A stretch of DNA of 64,000 nucleotides, taken from NCBI RefSeq assembly GCF_037126465.1, contig NC_088203.1, positions 99,200,668-99,264,667 of the forward strand. The letters are read 5' to 3'. Every line of letters begins with the position of its first letter. The first letter of the stretch is position 1. Of the stretch, positions 45,605 through 58,753 are shown one piece after another. Position numbers and translations under genes: made by a program. Origin of the DNA: Ornithodoros turicata (Eukaryota > Arthropoda > Arachnida > Ixodida > Argasidae). The notes under the pieces were generated by a model that searched no databases, was not told the DNA's origin, and worked only from the letters and a program-made list of their open reading frames with translations.

Positions 45605-48600
45605 ACTCTCTCGCCTGTGGAAACGATGCTCTTACGGTACCGGGAGGGTACTGCAACATAGTACGTCCACACGATTTCCCAACACGCAACGAAAGGGACT
45701 GTAACGAAACTTTCGTGACAGTCCCTCCCAATATCCTACGTGTGACGCGACACAGTCAACTGCGGTAGTAGCTTTTGATGACGAATGACACCGACAATGT
45801 GAGAGGTGGGGATCATACAACGTTTGTGAGGGAGAAATCAAGAGAACACCAATAGGTAGAGTAGAGACACTCTGGCGAATGACACGGGAGCACAATCTTC
45901 GGAAACAAAGCGCCATTTTTGTACCTCAGACACGCTGCCTTTTGTTTAACGGGAGATACTGCGTCGTGAACTTCTTGCAGAAATAATTTGACGATTCCGA
46001 ACAGTCGTTGTATACTTTTAAGGGACACCTGGAGCTCGCGTGCATTGCCACGGGTGAGCCCAAGTGTTGCTATAGGTTGTACGTGAAAAAACAGACTTCT
46101 GTTCGGCCCGCACCGAGAACGGGCCGTGCTTACGTCCAGTACTTGTAACGGTTGTGGTGTTGCGATAACTGCACCTCCGTTGGAACGACAACGGCTATCA
46201 GCCACAGCTAACTGTCGATCAGACGCGTATCTCCGCCGATTATGTACATATTAGAGATAACAGCTATCGAGCTATATTTTTAGCCTACATAGAGCGTCTA
46301 TACAAGCGATATAAGATTGTGGTACTTGACGTAAAGTGTTACTGCCTTTCTACCATTCTCTCTATCATTCCACTATTGCTCTCAGTGTGTAAAAAAAAAA
46401 AAGACAGTACAGCATCATGTAGCAAGTATGAAAGCCTTTTTAACTTAGCTAGCACGTCCTGACTGAGTGGTTTCAGGTGCTGATAGGGGTACTTAGGGGT
46501 CGACGGAGTAGGCAAGACTGTCTCCGTTATCACGACTATGGGTACCCACCTGTGATGTACATAGACATACAGCGTTCCTTTGAGGCGCCAACGTAGAAGG
46601 TACCCTCTATGTATAAAGTCCACTTTCATGTGGTACCGTGTGACGACTCGGGTACGGATTAGCAATGGTATTGGGCGTGGTTTTGTTCCGAATGTTTGAG
46701 GCGAGATCAATCTCAGATTACGTTTATCACAGCCGTGAACGTTACACGTGGCTATTGCTCCAACCCCGTTGTTCTCTGTGTACTTCCAGATCCCACTTGC
46801 TTGCTAGTAACCGGCAGATACACGCTACACGTTGTATGCTTGGTGGATTGTACATAGTAGCAAACGATGAAGCAACAACTCAGACAGAAGCCGTCACGGC
46901 CGATGTCTCGTGGCGCTCAAATTCGTTACGCCTAACACAGCGAAGGATCCGTCTTGTAGATTGTACAGATTGTAAATCGATGCGAATGACCTGCATTGTC
47001 TGCGTTGTTGCTTTCGTAACCCACGTGACCAGTGCCAGCGCTGCGAAGATTTGGAGTACTTTTCCCTAGTCCTGGAGAAAAATGCTGCGTACGCTGTGGT
47101 GCCGTGTGTGTACGATTACGCGGTCCACGCGCATTTCCAATGCGGTTCACGCATGTATTCTTACTCGAGACAAGCGAAGAACATTGAATGTGGATGAGAA
47201 ATGACACGGCATGGCGCTGATTCGCTACCGGCTCCACGCGCGACACTGCGTTATTTAGCTGGAAGGATGTGTAGTTTCACCAAATGTATGCGCGTCCTTC
47301 GTCACACATTCTTTTTGCATGTTGCACTTCCACGTCATGGAAAGAGTGATGGCAGATTCAGTGGATGTGCGAACACATGTGAAAGTCGATAATGAATGTT
47401 AACTTCTTAGGTGTCTCGCACGATGCTGCAATCGACGCAATTATGAACCTTACGAACAAAACGGCAAAGCTTACTAAAAAAACGAAGAGAAAGATACCCG
47501 AAATAACAGTTCACAAGCAAGGGAACTAACCCAGACCGATGGACGCTCTCAACCACGTTCAGTTTTCTTCCAAACGTGGACCACTGCACACCACCGATAT
47601 CGACCGAAAATTCACCGAAAAGAAAAAAAAAAAAAAACACCAGACAGATGAACCGGTGCGTCCACGCTGCTTTGTCCCTCGCACACCTAATCATTCAAAA
47701 GAGAGATGTGTGAAATAATAAACTGAAATATTGAATACGCGTACCCAGCATATCCGACGTACAGACTACGGCAAGGCGCAGTCAGAGACACGTTCTTGGG
47801 GCCCCTCGTTTGGCACTCTGCACTGTACCATAGTTTCCTGCTCTGTTCAAAGCGATGTACGCATATCGGCGATGTCGCGCACTTGACGATGTGGGTGCGC
47901 TTTGCGTGCACCGCGTGAGACGGGCGGTCAAACCTTTCCTTCTCTCTCTCTCTCTCTTTCTTTAACTCCTCTACATGTATTATGGTGTGCGTGGTTGAAG
48001 TTCCGTGTCCTGTACCTTTCAATTGTTGTGCGAGCAAATATATGAGAAACGAGCCTCAGTGAATGTTGGCAAAAAAAAAGCCGCGCAGAATCTAAAGACT
48101 ATCCAATTGTAGCAAAAGTAAGTGAATAGAAGTCCAAATAGGTGAATTATCACAATACCAACATTACCATTTGGCAAGTTGATATGACGTTTATGTAAAT
48201 GTGCGTTGTACTTGCTTTATTGTGTCACGGGGTCAAGGCTACACGCGTTGAGAGCACTGGAGGCATTAAGTTGTAGAAAATCACGATCCTGGGATAGTCA
48301 AAGCTATTAATAGCAACGAAGACATGAAGGAAACAGGGATGCTCAAGCTACTTTTTTTTTTCAATCCACAAAATAACATGTCAGAGAGAGTTCCTCTCTA
48401 TGAGGATGGCATTTCATTGCAGACGACAGTAAAGCAGACGTCGATGGATGACATTCGACATCACATGGCACCATACACAAAAAAATTGCTTTGTCTGTCG
48501 GGAAACGGCTCATAATGCACCTCGTTTCCAAGCTTACAACGTCTCCATTTTCTTCTCTCCTCTCTATCATCATCATGATCCAAGCATACAGCATCTTGTT

Positions 48601-51600
48601 TTTTTCTTTCTGTCGTCTGCTCAGACTCATTCCTCCGCTGCTGCCAGACCACACAAACAGTCCCGCCATTTTCAGTGAAATGCGCCTGTATACTCAATTC
48701 GCGGACTGTTCCTTCTGCCTTTTTCCTTTCTTTCCTCCTTTTTTTCTTTTTCTGCAAAGCATTTTTTGCTGCTTTAGGACAAAATTTTATCAAACACGAC
48801 AGTTGGTGGCGTGAAGGCAACCCATTTCATAAGTCTCGCTCGATGTTGTTCAGATTTCAATGTCGTCCGCTTGCCTACAAAAACAATAGACGCTTTTGCT
48901 GAGGACCCATTCATGAATAGTTAACAGAGGCGCTACAAACCAAACCTGCGTCCGAAGACAGAGCCCGTTATTGCCGTAATATTGTACCACAGTTCCATTA
49001 TAGCCGCAAAACTACATTTATGTACGTACATGTCAAACCCCATAAGACACGCTCCACAAAGGGCCGTCGCAATCGCAGGTTGTCTGACACTTATACATAA
49101 ATATGCCTACATTTATAAGTCTACGCGTGCGCGTATTCACCTCTAGCCCTGTACATAAAGTTCCATTCAATGTGTCAACGTTCGTGAAGTAGGACAAGAA
49201 ACATAACCCGCACAAGATAAAGTTCTCGCTTCGCGTGTAGCAGTGCGTTGGTTCGACTCTCCTATATTCATATACATAAATATATACATACATATATAAA
49301 TATATATATAAGAGATATACATATATCAATAGCGTATTTTAGAAATGGAGTGTGCCTTTCTACGCTTGGACACTTCGCGAAGCTGACTTAGGCAAGTTGG
49401 GATGTGCCTTTAGGTGGAGCAGGCGGAAACAAGAACGATATACTCCCGATTTCTTTATCCCTCCCTATTGCTTATCTTCCTCTTCATGTCTTGTCATGAT
49501 TTATCCGTTATCTATACGCGAGATTTACATATAGTAACAGAAGAGTGTTATCACATTCTAGAAGGTTGCATCAACGAACGCTATTGTAAGAAGATATCAG
49601 CATTACCATCTGTGATCATTAGTAACAATCAAGTTGCTGTTCTTCAATATGAGTACACGTACCTAGAAAGTCAGAGGCTAATATCAATTGTTACGATCTT
49701 CTTCTAGGCTTTAGAAAATTAACTGAATGATGGTGCTTCGGTCAATGGACGGGCGTGTCTCAGTCACGTGACCACCAGTCACATGGCATCGCTCATTCTA
49801 GCTAGATGCGAGCTCGAGATGAGATGAAAATGGTGATAACATTCAAAATCAAAACCAGGAACAAAATTAGTAAAATGAAGTCGTATCTAACACGATCTAC
49901 TGCACTGTGCCGACCATGCGGTCTAGATAAACATTACGTGACGTATGACAGCTGATCGCGCAGATGTATGTCGCGTCATTTTTATTGGCTGAAGATAACC
50001 ATGCCGGTTGTATATTCGCTGCGTGCATTGCAGTGCATTAATTCTAATAACGACACCGTTGGGTTACTGTCGATCAATGCGCAGCGATCTATTCAGGAAG
50101 CAGACGACGCACAAGTTAGCAGACGACAGCGGCAGGATGCAGCAAAATCAGAAGTTGAAAGATATGTCGTGCGGTATGTCAGTGTTTCAGTTGAAAATCT
50201 GACACCTCGCAACTACAACGATAATTATACTTATGACGGTGTTTTCTTACTTACTATATTATAAGCTAAAGTGAACTGACTGAAAGTCTGAAACAAACGC
50301 AACAAGCGACAACGCGAGGTCAGCGCTGCTGCTGCACAGGGTTTCGTAATCGGTGGCTGGCATTGATACAGTAGATCGTTGTCATTTGGCGCGTTCACAC
50401 AAAGAGGAAAAAAAAAAACTCAAATATGCAAGCGCAGAGGATGTAAGATACTATCGCGAAAGCCTACAAAATAACAGACCATTTGTTACCCCTGCAAAAC
50501 TATTTTGTCGTTATGTGACTTGACTAAAAAAAAAAAAGGATGCATATCCCGTGTAGGCGAATAAACTCTCAATCGGTGACTGTTCCTTGAAGCATATAGA
50601 CAGATCCTAAACAAATAGAGAATCTGTAGGTGAACCGCACGAAAGTTTGAGTATCCACAAGTAAAATAACCCGAGACAGAGTTTCATTACGTACACGTTT
50701 AGGTCGGTCCACATCAGAAGCCATCATTCCCTAATACCATCACGTATGTACACTTATGCAAGCTACACGTTATAACGGCGCTGAAATAGAGTAATTACAC
50801 CACCTGATTTACGCGTAGCATTTAAAAGTTTTCTAATGCGTTCTAGAATACACAGCAAAAAAAAAATATCGCGACTAGCGCAAATATCCAGTCGTTTATC
50901 ACCTACAGATTTTATTTGGTTTCGAATCTGACGGTAATTTAGAGTTTTGCTGTTTGTTCATTCTTTTAATGAGTAGAAGTCGCAAAATAAACATATGATC
51001 CTCACCTATGCACAGCATGTTGTATATGCAATGTCGCGTGGTTGGCTTTAGTGATAAATCAATAAACGCTTTAAACACGCGCACATAACTGATTAGATTC
51101 TTTTTTAGCTGATGAAAAAATAGCTTTAAAAAAACGGGCATTAAAGCCTCACAGTAGAAGCATAAAAATGAAAAACGAGTACTACGCAGATAGCAGCAAT
51201 GAAATGTACTTTGCTTCTCGAAACATGTTGTGTGCGTTTCCAATGTTGTAGTCTGTGGTCTGAATATGTGGAAAAACATCGGTACGCATCGCCCAATTGG
51301 CCTACTTATTATTGTTGCTTTGTTTGTTTGTTTTAAGCGGGAAACATCATCAATATTTAAAATCCGCATGAAAGGTAAACCACGTAGTCGAAGGTCGTAC
51401 CCGTATCCTCTTCATTCCGTTTCGGAGAATTGCCAGCATCAATCCAGCCCTTTATTGCGCAGCGCCACAGTGCGCTTTAGTGATAATAGTCAAGCTAACC
51501 TGCTGTGAATAAACACAGCGGATCCTAGTGTAGTGACACGTACGGCGAAGCCCCTTATTTTCATGACTCTCGCGTGGAAGTGCATTTTCCACGTCCATGT

Positions 51601-53996
51601 ATTTAAGTGTACTACTCACACAATGCATTCGTTAATCTGCATGTATGTAACGAAGTGACATGAGCAACACTACGACGGCCTTGGTTCTGATATAGAGATT
51701 TATTATTATTATTTTTTTTTTTTTTTTTTTTGTTGAATAACGAACCTCTTCCGTAAAAATGTTGCAGCCTATCATACTATAGGAAAGGCAAAAATAAGAC
51801 CCCGTACTACTCTGGTATTCAAGCAAAAAATGATCCTGCGCCGGCTGAGCTGCCGCCGCGCACCACTCACATCGTGCTCCGAGAGAGCAGCCCTCGTGAA
51901 CAGAGCCTCGTGACTCGGAATAATAAGCTGCGCCACCTGTCGAGCGCGCAGGGAGTGTTCGGTGGCGCCTTCACAGTCGATGACGGTGCGCGCATGTACA
52001 TACGCAATTAAAACAAAGGGGGTTCATTGCTACGTCATATCGGTTTCGGTTTCGTTAATGGCCTGTCACCGATCCAGTCAGAAACGTTACATTTTTATTT
52101 TTCCAATAACTTCAGCCATTTTATTATCTTTTTTATACAGATGGAGCAGAGTTAGCCTAGAAATATTCTGTTCCCACAATACGGGGAAGATGTTACATAA
52201 AAGAATAGTCATATTTGTCTGGGACACCTCGGCAGGAATAAAACAAAAAAGAAAAAAATAAAGGCCGCAAACGAAATGGAGGCGATTGCGTGGTTCGTCG
52301 CACTTTTGTTTTCTTTCTTTCTTTTTTTTTTTCTTTTCTGTTTTCAGCTCCACCAGTTCAAGTGTCACGAGATGGCGCGCTATTCACAACGACTTTTAAA
52401 TGTAAACAAGGAGCGTAAAGCATGATCGAGAAAGTCAGCTAGGGGGCTTTTTCCCCAGTCGCAGAACATGTGCGCACATGCGTGCAAAAATGTGCACACG
52501 CACTTCTCCCTGCACGCACGCACGCACACACACACCCACACACACATACGCTGACAGGTGCTCCTTTCGCTGGGCTGTACATAACAGACTATGTTACATA
52601 ACGCTTCAGTTCCGCGGTTGAGTGTTTTCATATTTTTGTGGTAGTTTAGTGTGTGTGGATAGCGACCGTAGGTGTAGCGACTGCGACGTTTTCTCACGTG
52701 CCATTTCGCGTAGATTCGTAGCGTTCCCTTCGACACAGTCTGTACAACGAGTGGTAGGATCTCGTTCCCAACTATTCCCCATCCAATCTCTTCGTCCACA
52801 ACTCTCGATTGTGATAGTGAGCGGCGTCAACGACTGCAGGGACGTTGTAGGGAGGTTGTCAGGCACAATGTCAGATTCCGTGCCCTCACTCTCTCTCTCT
52901 TCTTCTTTTTTTTTTTTTTCTTTTTTCCTCTTCTTTGAACTACAGGGTGCGTCACAGAAAGCATAGTCCTCGTATCTTTGGTTCGGAACATTATTTGCGT
53001 GAGAAGAGAAGTCTCTCTCCAACGTCAACTTTGGAACCGAGCATCCGATGAACGTGTCTTATCTAGAGGATAGAGAAGTAGCAAGCTAGCTGGTGGTAAT
53101 CTTATCTGTTTTGTATGTATCTATCTCGCATTCCCGTTTAATTCATCGAGCGAGAAAGCGAGTTTCGAGAGTAATTATTATGGAATACTTCGTACATCAT
53201 TAGCAATTAACAGTACTTAATAGCAACGTACAACACTGTACTTAACGCGTCCCATTATTTACAACACAAACTCGCGGAGTCTCCTGCTTTCTGTGAAGCG
53301 CCTACAGCCCTCAGTTGAGGGGATCACGCAATAAACAAAATGTGTCGCTGTTTAAAACGTTTCGCCACACGTACGTAACGTACCAAACGAATATTACGTT
53401 ACGAATTCGGATGGCTCGTCGCAAGCTGGAAATGTGAAGCCCTTGAAAACCTCCTTTGTGTGAAAGGTATATACAAAAAGTGCCGCGACCGTTTCCGTAC
53501 ACTTACTGTAGAAACTGTACAGAGGGTACACGGTGTCTACACATATTTAAACACGAATACATGTATCAAAATACCCAACATGTAGCTGGGAACCAGGCAA
53601 CCGACACGGCTCGGTCATTGTACATAGCTCCCTCTTCCGCGCATGCGCGACGTCGTCCGACACAAACGGCATGGTGAGTTAGATTCCATGTTGCTGCCCA
53701 ACTGATTCCAGTGGATTGAAACTAATATGTACTGATAACTCTGTATACTGGTGTATAGATACGAATAAAAGTTGATTAAACCACAAAGACGGAGATGTTT
53801 GTGTTTTTCCCTTTCCTGTTGAGCTTTCTCCCCTTGCAGCTCCAAGTACCGTCTCAGGTTTCCCTTGGGCTGTTGTGCAGACTTCCCGGGCACGAATCCC
53901 CTAGTTTGATTACTGTGTTGGTAGCATCGGGCGATTTCCCTCGTCGACTAGACCGATAACTAGGACCCGGAAAATATAGGCATTTGCCTGTACGTC
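45605..53996. other. Intergenic region, no gene recognised
   Basis: 8.4 kb after the NCKX stop. ORFs up to 156 codons on both strands have no domain or splice pattern. Simple repeats include A runs, (CA)n near 52521-52550 and a T run at 51708-51732. The NCKX 3' UTR should begin here, but its end was not found. Confidence 0.5.
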
Positions 53997-54368
53997 GCTG
54001 TACCGCTTGAGACAAATTGATTCTCCCACCTGCTGCCATTGTGGTGCTCTTGAGGATCTGGAGCACATTCTTCTTCATTGCCCTCACTACGAACCTTCCC
54101 GAACCACACTCTCCGAGTCTCTCCGTCAGCTGGACTCTCGCCCTTTCTCACTACCGAAATTGCTTGGTCCCTGGCCCAATCCAGCCCAGCAACGCTCTGC
54201 GCTCAAAGCTCTTCTGACATTTCTGGACACCATCGGACTTCGATCGTTATTGTAAAGGGGCACGTTATTTTATTCCCCCCATTCCACCAAGCACTGGGGT
54301 AGAGTATCGCCTGTTGCGATGAAACTCCCCACTCTCCAAGGCCGAAAATAAAGTTGTTGTTGTTGTTC
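53997..54368 (+). mobile_element. 5'-truncated LINE, same family as 44 kb
   Basis: It encodes YRLRQIDSPTCCHCGALEDL, then [10 protein letters not shown] and RSALKALLTFLDTIGLRSLL, followed by a stop. The 3' UTR (ttccaccaagcactggggtag ... ccgaaaataaag) and (TTG)n tail match the 5.8 kb copy almost base for base. The first shared bases, taccgcttgagacaa, are also where the 44 kb copy begins. Confidence 0.88.
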
Positions 54369-56092
54369 CGTATATCTCCAAACGACGTCCTGGCGACGTT
54401 CCTGTGACGTTCAATCCATGGATATCTCTGGGATCTGCAGGTTGCTTCTTCCTTCCAAACATCCAAAGCGCGATATCTTGCGGACGTACCTGGGACATCA
54501 GGTATTTACTGAGTAAAACCGAAACGCGAATGTCGTTCTGGGACGTCACATGAGCATCGCATGGATATCCGGATATTCAGGACGTTAGCGACCATGTGGA
54601 GATGTCCTGGAGGGATTAATGGTTTACTGGGTAAAAGCCTATAAACGCCTACATGCGACATTTTCGGGGCTGCCTGCCTTCTTTAGCATTTTTAGATGCC
54701 GTAATAACCTTTCTTGAGGGTGAAAGTGCGAGTGCGCCTTTCAGGCTCATGTTGAGTACGGCATTTTGCTTTTCGTTTCTGCGTGTTTGTGCCTTTTGTT
54801 CTTTTTTTTTTACGTTTGGTTTCCTTCAGTACCTTGGTTTGCTAAGGGTTCATGCATATTTGATCAAAAGATTTGCCCTTTCTTGGCCTTTCAAGATCGT
54901 CGAGGTCGGCGAAATAAAAGTATTCTTCAAGTCCTGTAGGCTGCCTCAGCATTCATGTACAATAAGTCAAAGCTTGTACTGTACCGTAGCCTTTAAATGA
55001 GCACGCGTTTTCCTGGATGCAGCATTCTGAAACACTGACAAAGCCAAAGAGCGTACCAAATTAACGTGCATATTTTTGCATTGTATTGCCTATTTTGGCG
55101 TTTTTGAGGGCCTAAATGCATGCCTATTTCCATCGTTTTTAGTGCCTTAATTTCCGGGCACCTACCGATAACACTTCGTCCAGCCCCGCAGCGCATAAGA
55201 AAGTATGACCTTATAGAGACCTTATTTTAACCAATAAATTACACTTTAGATTTTTCGCCTTCTCTCGTTTGTCTCCGCGAAATCGTGAGAGAACGGAAAG
55301 TTTCAGAACCCAGCACACCCAAGTGATCGTCTTCTTTGCCTATAGGTGCAGTACACGAAGTGAAAATGCAGATAGAGTCCGCACATCCCATGGTACATGA
55401 TACAGTCTGCAAACCGTCGAAGCTGGATGGAATTTTATAACGCTAGTATGTCTCAAGCATGACTTGTCCCATCCTCCAGGTAGCCATACAAGATCATGAC
55501 CTCATGATCTTGATCTTCTGAACGACTATATTCGCGGACCAGGCTTATATCGCTCACAAGGTATACTTGGAGCTCCTGCCGGCGTTCGCATACAGAGCGG
55601 AAGCAGTTGTCATTGTTGATCACTGAAATAAATTTCCAGTTATGGATTCGCCGGTGTGGGGTGGCTTTCGGTGACGCAGATGGTGGGAGCATGACTCTCT
55701 TCCAGGCAGTGAGAGCCGTGCTGCGTGCTCACATCATTCGTGAGCAATCGTTGTATACGGTATTGTGGAGTGCTCTCGCAGCTGGCTTCCCTGGTGTGGG
55801 ATGTCAGCTTCCACGCCACAGACATAGCAGTTTGATGAATTTAGCCGACCCATCTTGAAGAGAAGCGAGGGTGTACGGGCAACATTGCGTCGTAGGAGGT
55901 GGAGAAAGGATTCTTCTTTACGAAGTGTTACATATTAGCAGTGTAGAGATGCACTCAGGTAGGTACTAGCTATTCTTCGCCACCCGCGTTCTCGGAAATC
56001 GAGGATGTGAAATGGCTCTTGCCTCGACAGGGGACTGAACTGTCGCTGTCCGTACATCGCAAGTCCAATGCCCTAAGAATAATATTTGTTAA
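54369..56092. other. No gene recognised
   Basis: ORFs at 54653-55000 (plus), 55453-55692 (minus) and 55607-55858 (plus) carry nothing I recognise. The last two overlap and may be remnants of the adjacent LINE region. Unassigned. Confidence 0.4.
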
Positions 56093-56690
56093 GGAGTTCC
56101 GCAAGGAAGTATCCTGAGTCCCACACTTTTTAATGTGGTGATGGCGGGCCTAAAATCGATAAGTCCTCGCAGAGTGGCGTTCTCCGTGTATGCAAATGAC
56201 GTTGACTTTTGGACGGTAGCAAAATCACGCCCTGCCATCCAGCACCGCTTGCATCCGTAAGTACCTCATGCAAGTTGGGATGGACCTTTCGCCCGAAAAG
56301 TGCGTCGACCTCCCGTTCACACGCAAGGCTATAACAAATTTTACTCTGTGGGTCGGTGGCGCAAAGAAGCTTGAGCCTGTACGTTTCCATCGTTTCCTTG
56401 GCGTGGTCATGGACTACGCTGGACTCGCGCACCTTGAAGCCAAAGCACAGCGACGGCGCCCCGCTATTTGAACATCTTTCTGGCTTAGGATGGGACTGTG
56501 ATCAGCGCTTCCTTCTTGCAGTTCACACAGCATTCGTGCGGGAGACTGCGCTTTACAGCCTTCCAATCCTATTCAGGATTTCCACGACATCGTTAACTAC
56601 CCTTCGGAGCCTGTTTGCTCGCAGCCTTCGTCGCTGTCTTGGAGTTTCAAGAATGGCTGAGACACGGCAGGTTCTGGCTGAAGCTGGATA
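56093..56690 (+). pseudogene. Degenerate non-LTR reverse transcriptase fragment
   Basis: It reads GVPQGSILSPTLFNVVMAGL, then RRVAFSVYANDVDF. The first is RT domain 4; the second is domain 5, where the catalytic YADD reads YAND. A frameshift and stop follow near 56255. The next frame gives VGMDLSPEKCVDLPF and RFHRFLGVVMDY, and a third gives RSLRRCLGVSRMAETRQVLA. These are the ordered blocks of a LINE ORF2 (I/R1/Jockey-type layout). The missing catalytic Asp and the frameshifts make it dead. Confidence 0.85.
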
Positions 56691-56699
56691 AGTCCCGAT

Positions 56700-58476
56700 T
56701 GAGTGAAAGGGAAACTAACTCTAACAGATGTTCTAGACGATTTTTTCTTATTCTGTGTTAGCGCCGCGAGGCAACTGTGGCTTGTCCTAAATGAGTTCTC
56801 TAGGAGCCGTGTTCAATGTATTTGAAGACTACGGTACAGTTTCTGTGGCAAGACTGAACAGATCTAAAATTGTCCCTCGTTTTTTTAAACGCTGACCCGC
56901 GATGCAACATTTCAAGTCCTCCGTAAAGTCTCAAGTTAAAATTCCTAGGCCTAGCTTTCGACAGTGCTGTGTATAAGACGTCAAGTGACCCCGAGTATTC
57001 AAACGCGTATAGTGGTGTGCCTCGGCAGCTTAAACGTGTTGGTTTACGGATCACTTTTCGGGCCCCACTGCTAGCCGCGTGGTACTACGGTTCCTTGCGT
57101 TTTTTTAGCGATTGCTTCCGCAACGTCAGCGGTTCCTGAGGCTGTGTTCGTTTATTCAACTCACGCGACCCGCGAGGCGGAGTCGTGACGTATGAGAGTC
57201 ATCGTACGTCATCGACTCCTGTGACTAGAGATTCGAAGCCCCGGAAAAAAAAACGGAAATTTTTTGGGGAAAAAAAACTTTTTTCGGTTTTTTTCCTCGT
57301 CTCCAGAAAAATTGCGCAAAATTTCGAGGCGACAAAATTCAATTCTGTAAATTTTCGTGCCTTCGATGCGTTCCAACTCGCGAACAGTGCCTTGGGTGCC
57401 TCTAATCCGCCAACAACCACCAACTTAAGAGCTCCGTCTGGCTGCTCCAAGCGATCGCCGTCGCGTTCACATAATGTCGGAGTTCTGGTCGGAGTGGACG
57501 GGTTGTTCCAATCACCTATCGCCGAGTAGACAGCAGTCCCATGGGATGATCTGATTTGCATTTATGCGTATAGTTGTATGCTGTGGCTTGGCCGGCAATG
57601 CTTCGACTCAGCAGTAACTGCGTTTGTTTCCATTTTTCCAATTTTTCGGGGGAAAAAAAACGAAAGAAAAACGTTTTTTTTTTTTTTTCGAGCAATTCGA
57701 AATTTCCGGAAATTTTGCATCTCTACCTGCGACCCGCATGGAGGGAAGACTCACTGGGAATCCACTCTCGAGCACGCTGGATCCTCGAATTTTAGAACGG
57801 GGTTCACTGCCATGGGGATGACGTCACGAGTGCCAAGAATCGGCTCTTTCGACTCCAATACTCCCGACTACCGATATGTGTCGGCAATCCCCCCCCCCCC
57901 ACACACACACACACATACACGCACTAAATCAGACGACGGTCTCAACTACACCGTATCCGTGATTCGGGTATGCTGGAAGTAGCAGCCGTGCCAGAAAAGT
58001 GCCTGCATAGCGCTCCAATCGGTCGTTCTCTTTGAGACTCTGTGTGCGTCGGTGGAGCCTACCTGCGCATTACTTCAGTGTTTTATGGGATACGCCGCCC
58101 CTCTAACCACATACTGACACAAGCACGCGCGCAGCCAAATTCTACAAACCATCCATCTGCACACATTCTGACAGAAGAACGCGTACGACCAAATTCTCCC
58201 CGCACCGGCCGCAATTATCCGGCAAGCCAGCCGTTCAATCACTCCGCGGTAAATCACAACAACCGCAGTTTAGTTAGCATACTTTATACACCACGACCAC
58301 TTAATAGCTCCACACAACGCAGGAAAGAGAGAAGAAAAAAAATACATCCCGCGAAAACAGATCGATCCATCCGCTTGCATCTTTCATGAAGCGGATGTCA
58401 ACGTCGGCGAACCGCGCCCTCAGCGCGGATCCAGTGCCGCCCGAGAAGAATACGTAGTTCTCCGTACACTCTCCGT
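56700..58476. other. No gene recognised; upstream region of CIB2
   Basis: 57245-57720 contains repeated A and T runs with aaattttcg-like words. 57892-57915 has a C run followed by (CA)n. The CIB2 promoter and 5' UTR should lie near 58.3-58.48 kb but show no diagnostic element. Confidence 0.45.
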
Positions 58477-58527
58477 ATGGGTAACAAGGTGGTTACATTC
58501 ACCGAGGAGCAGCTCGAAGATTACCAG
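58477..58527 (+). CDS. Cib2: CIB2 coding exon 1
   Basis: Seventeen codons, MGNKVVTFTEEQLEDYQ, are followed by the donor gtgagt in phase 0. The 5' flank just before (about 58390-58476) is GC-rich and could be the 5' UTR and promoter side, but I see no clear TATA box or Inr element. Confidence 0.93.
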
Positions 58528-58688
58528 GTGAGTCAGAAATTACGTCGCACGTGTGAAGGTTAACCTGACCAGGCGAGATTCGCATAGTGGAAAGAAGGTC
58601 ATGAAACATTCAGGTCCATCGTAAAGCTTCGTGAGAGTTGATGAGAAACTCCACTTTCCCTTCCTTGCAGGAACGTGATTTCAGCGAA

Positions 58689-58753
<65 letters not shown>

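Noticed and set aside
45310..45768. 152-codon ORF over the last NCKX exon
   Set aside because: It is an alternative frame of a strongly recognised exon; the His/Arg-rich translation is a shadow.
53620..53680. Possible first exon (acggcatg/gtgagt)
   Set aside because: A start codon next to a donor-like sequence is not enough without a downstream exon or homology.
55453..55858. Overlapping ORFs of 79 and 83 codons as exons
   Set aside because: No recognised homology and no convincing splice sites; they lie next to a dead LINE.
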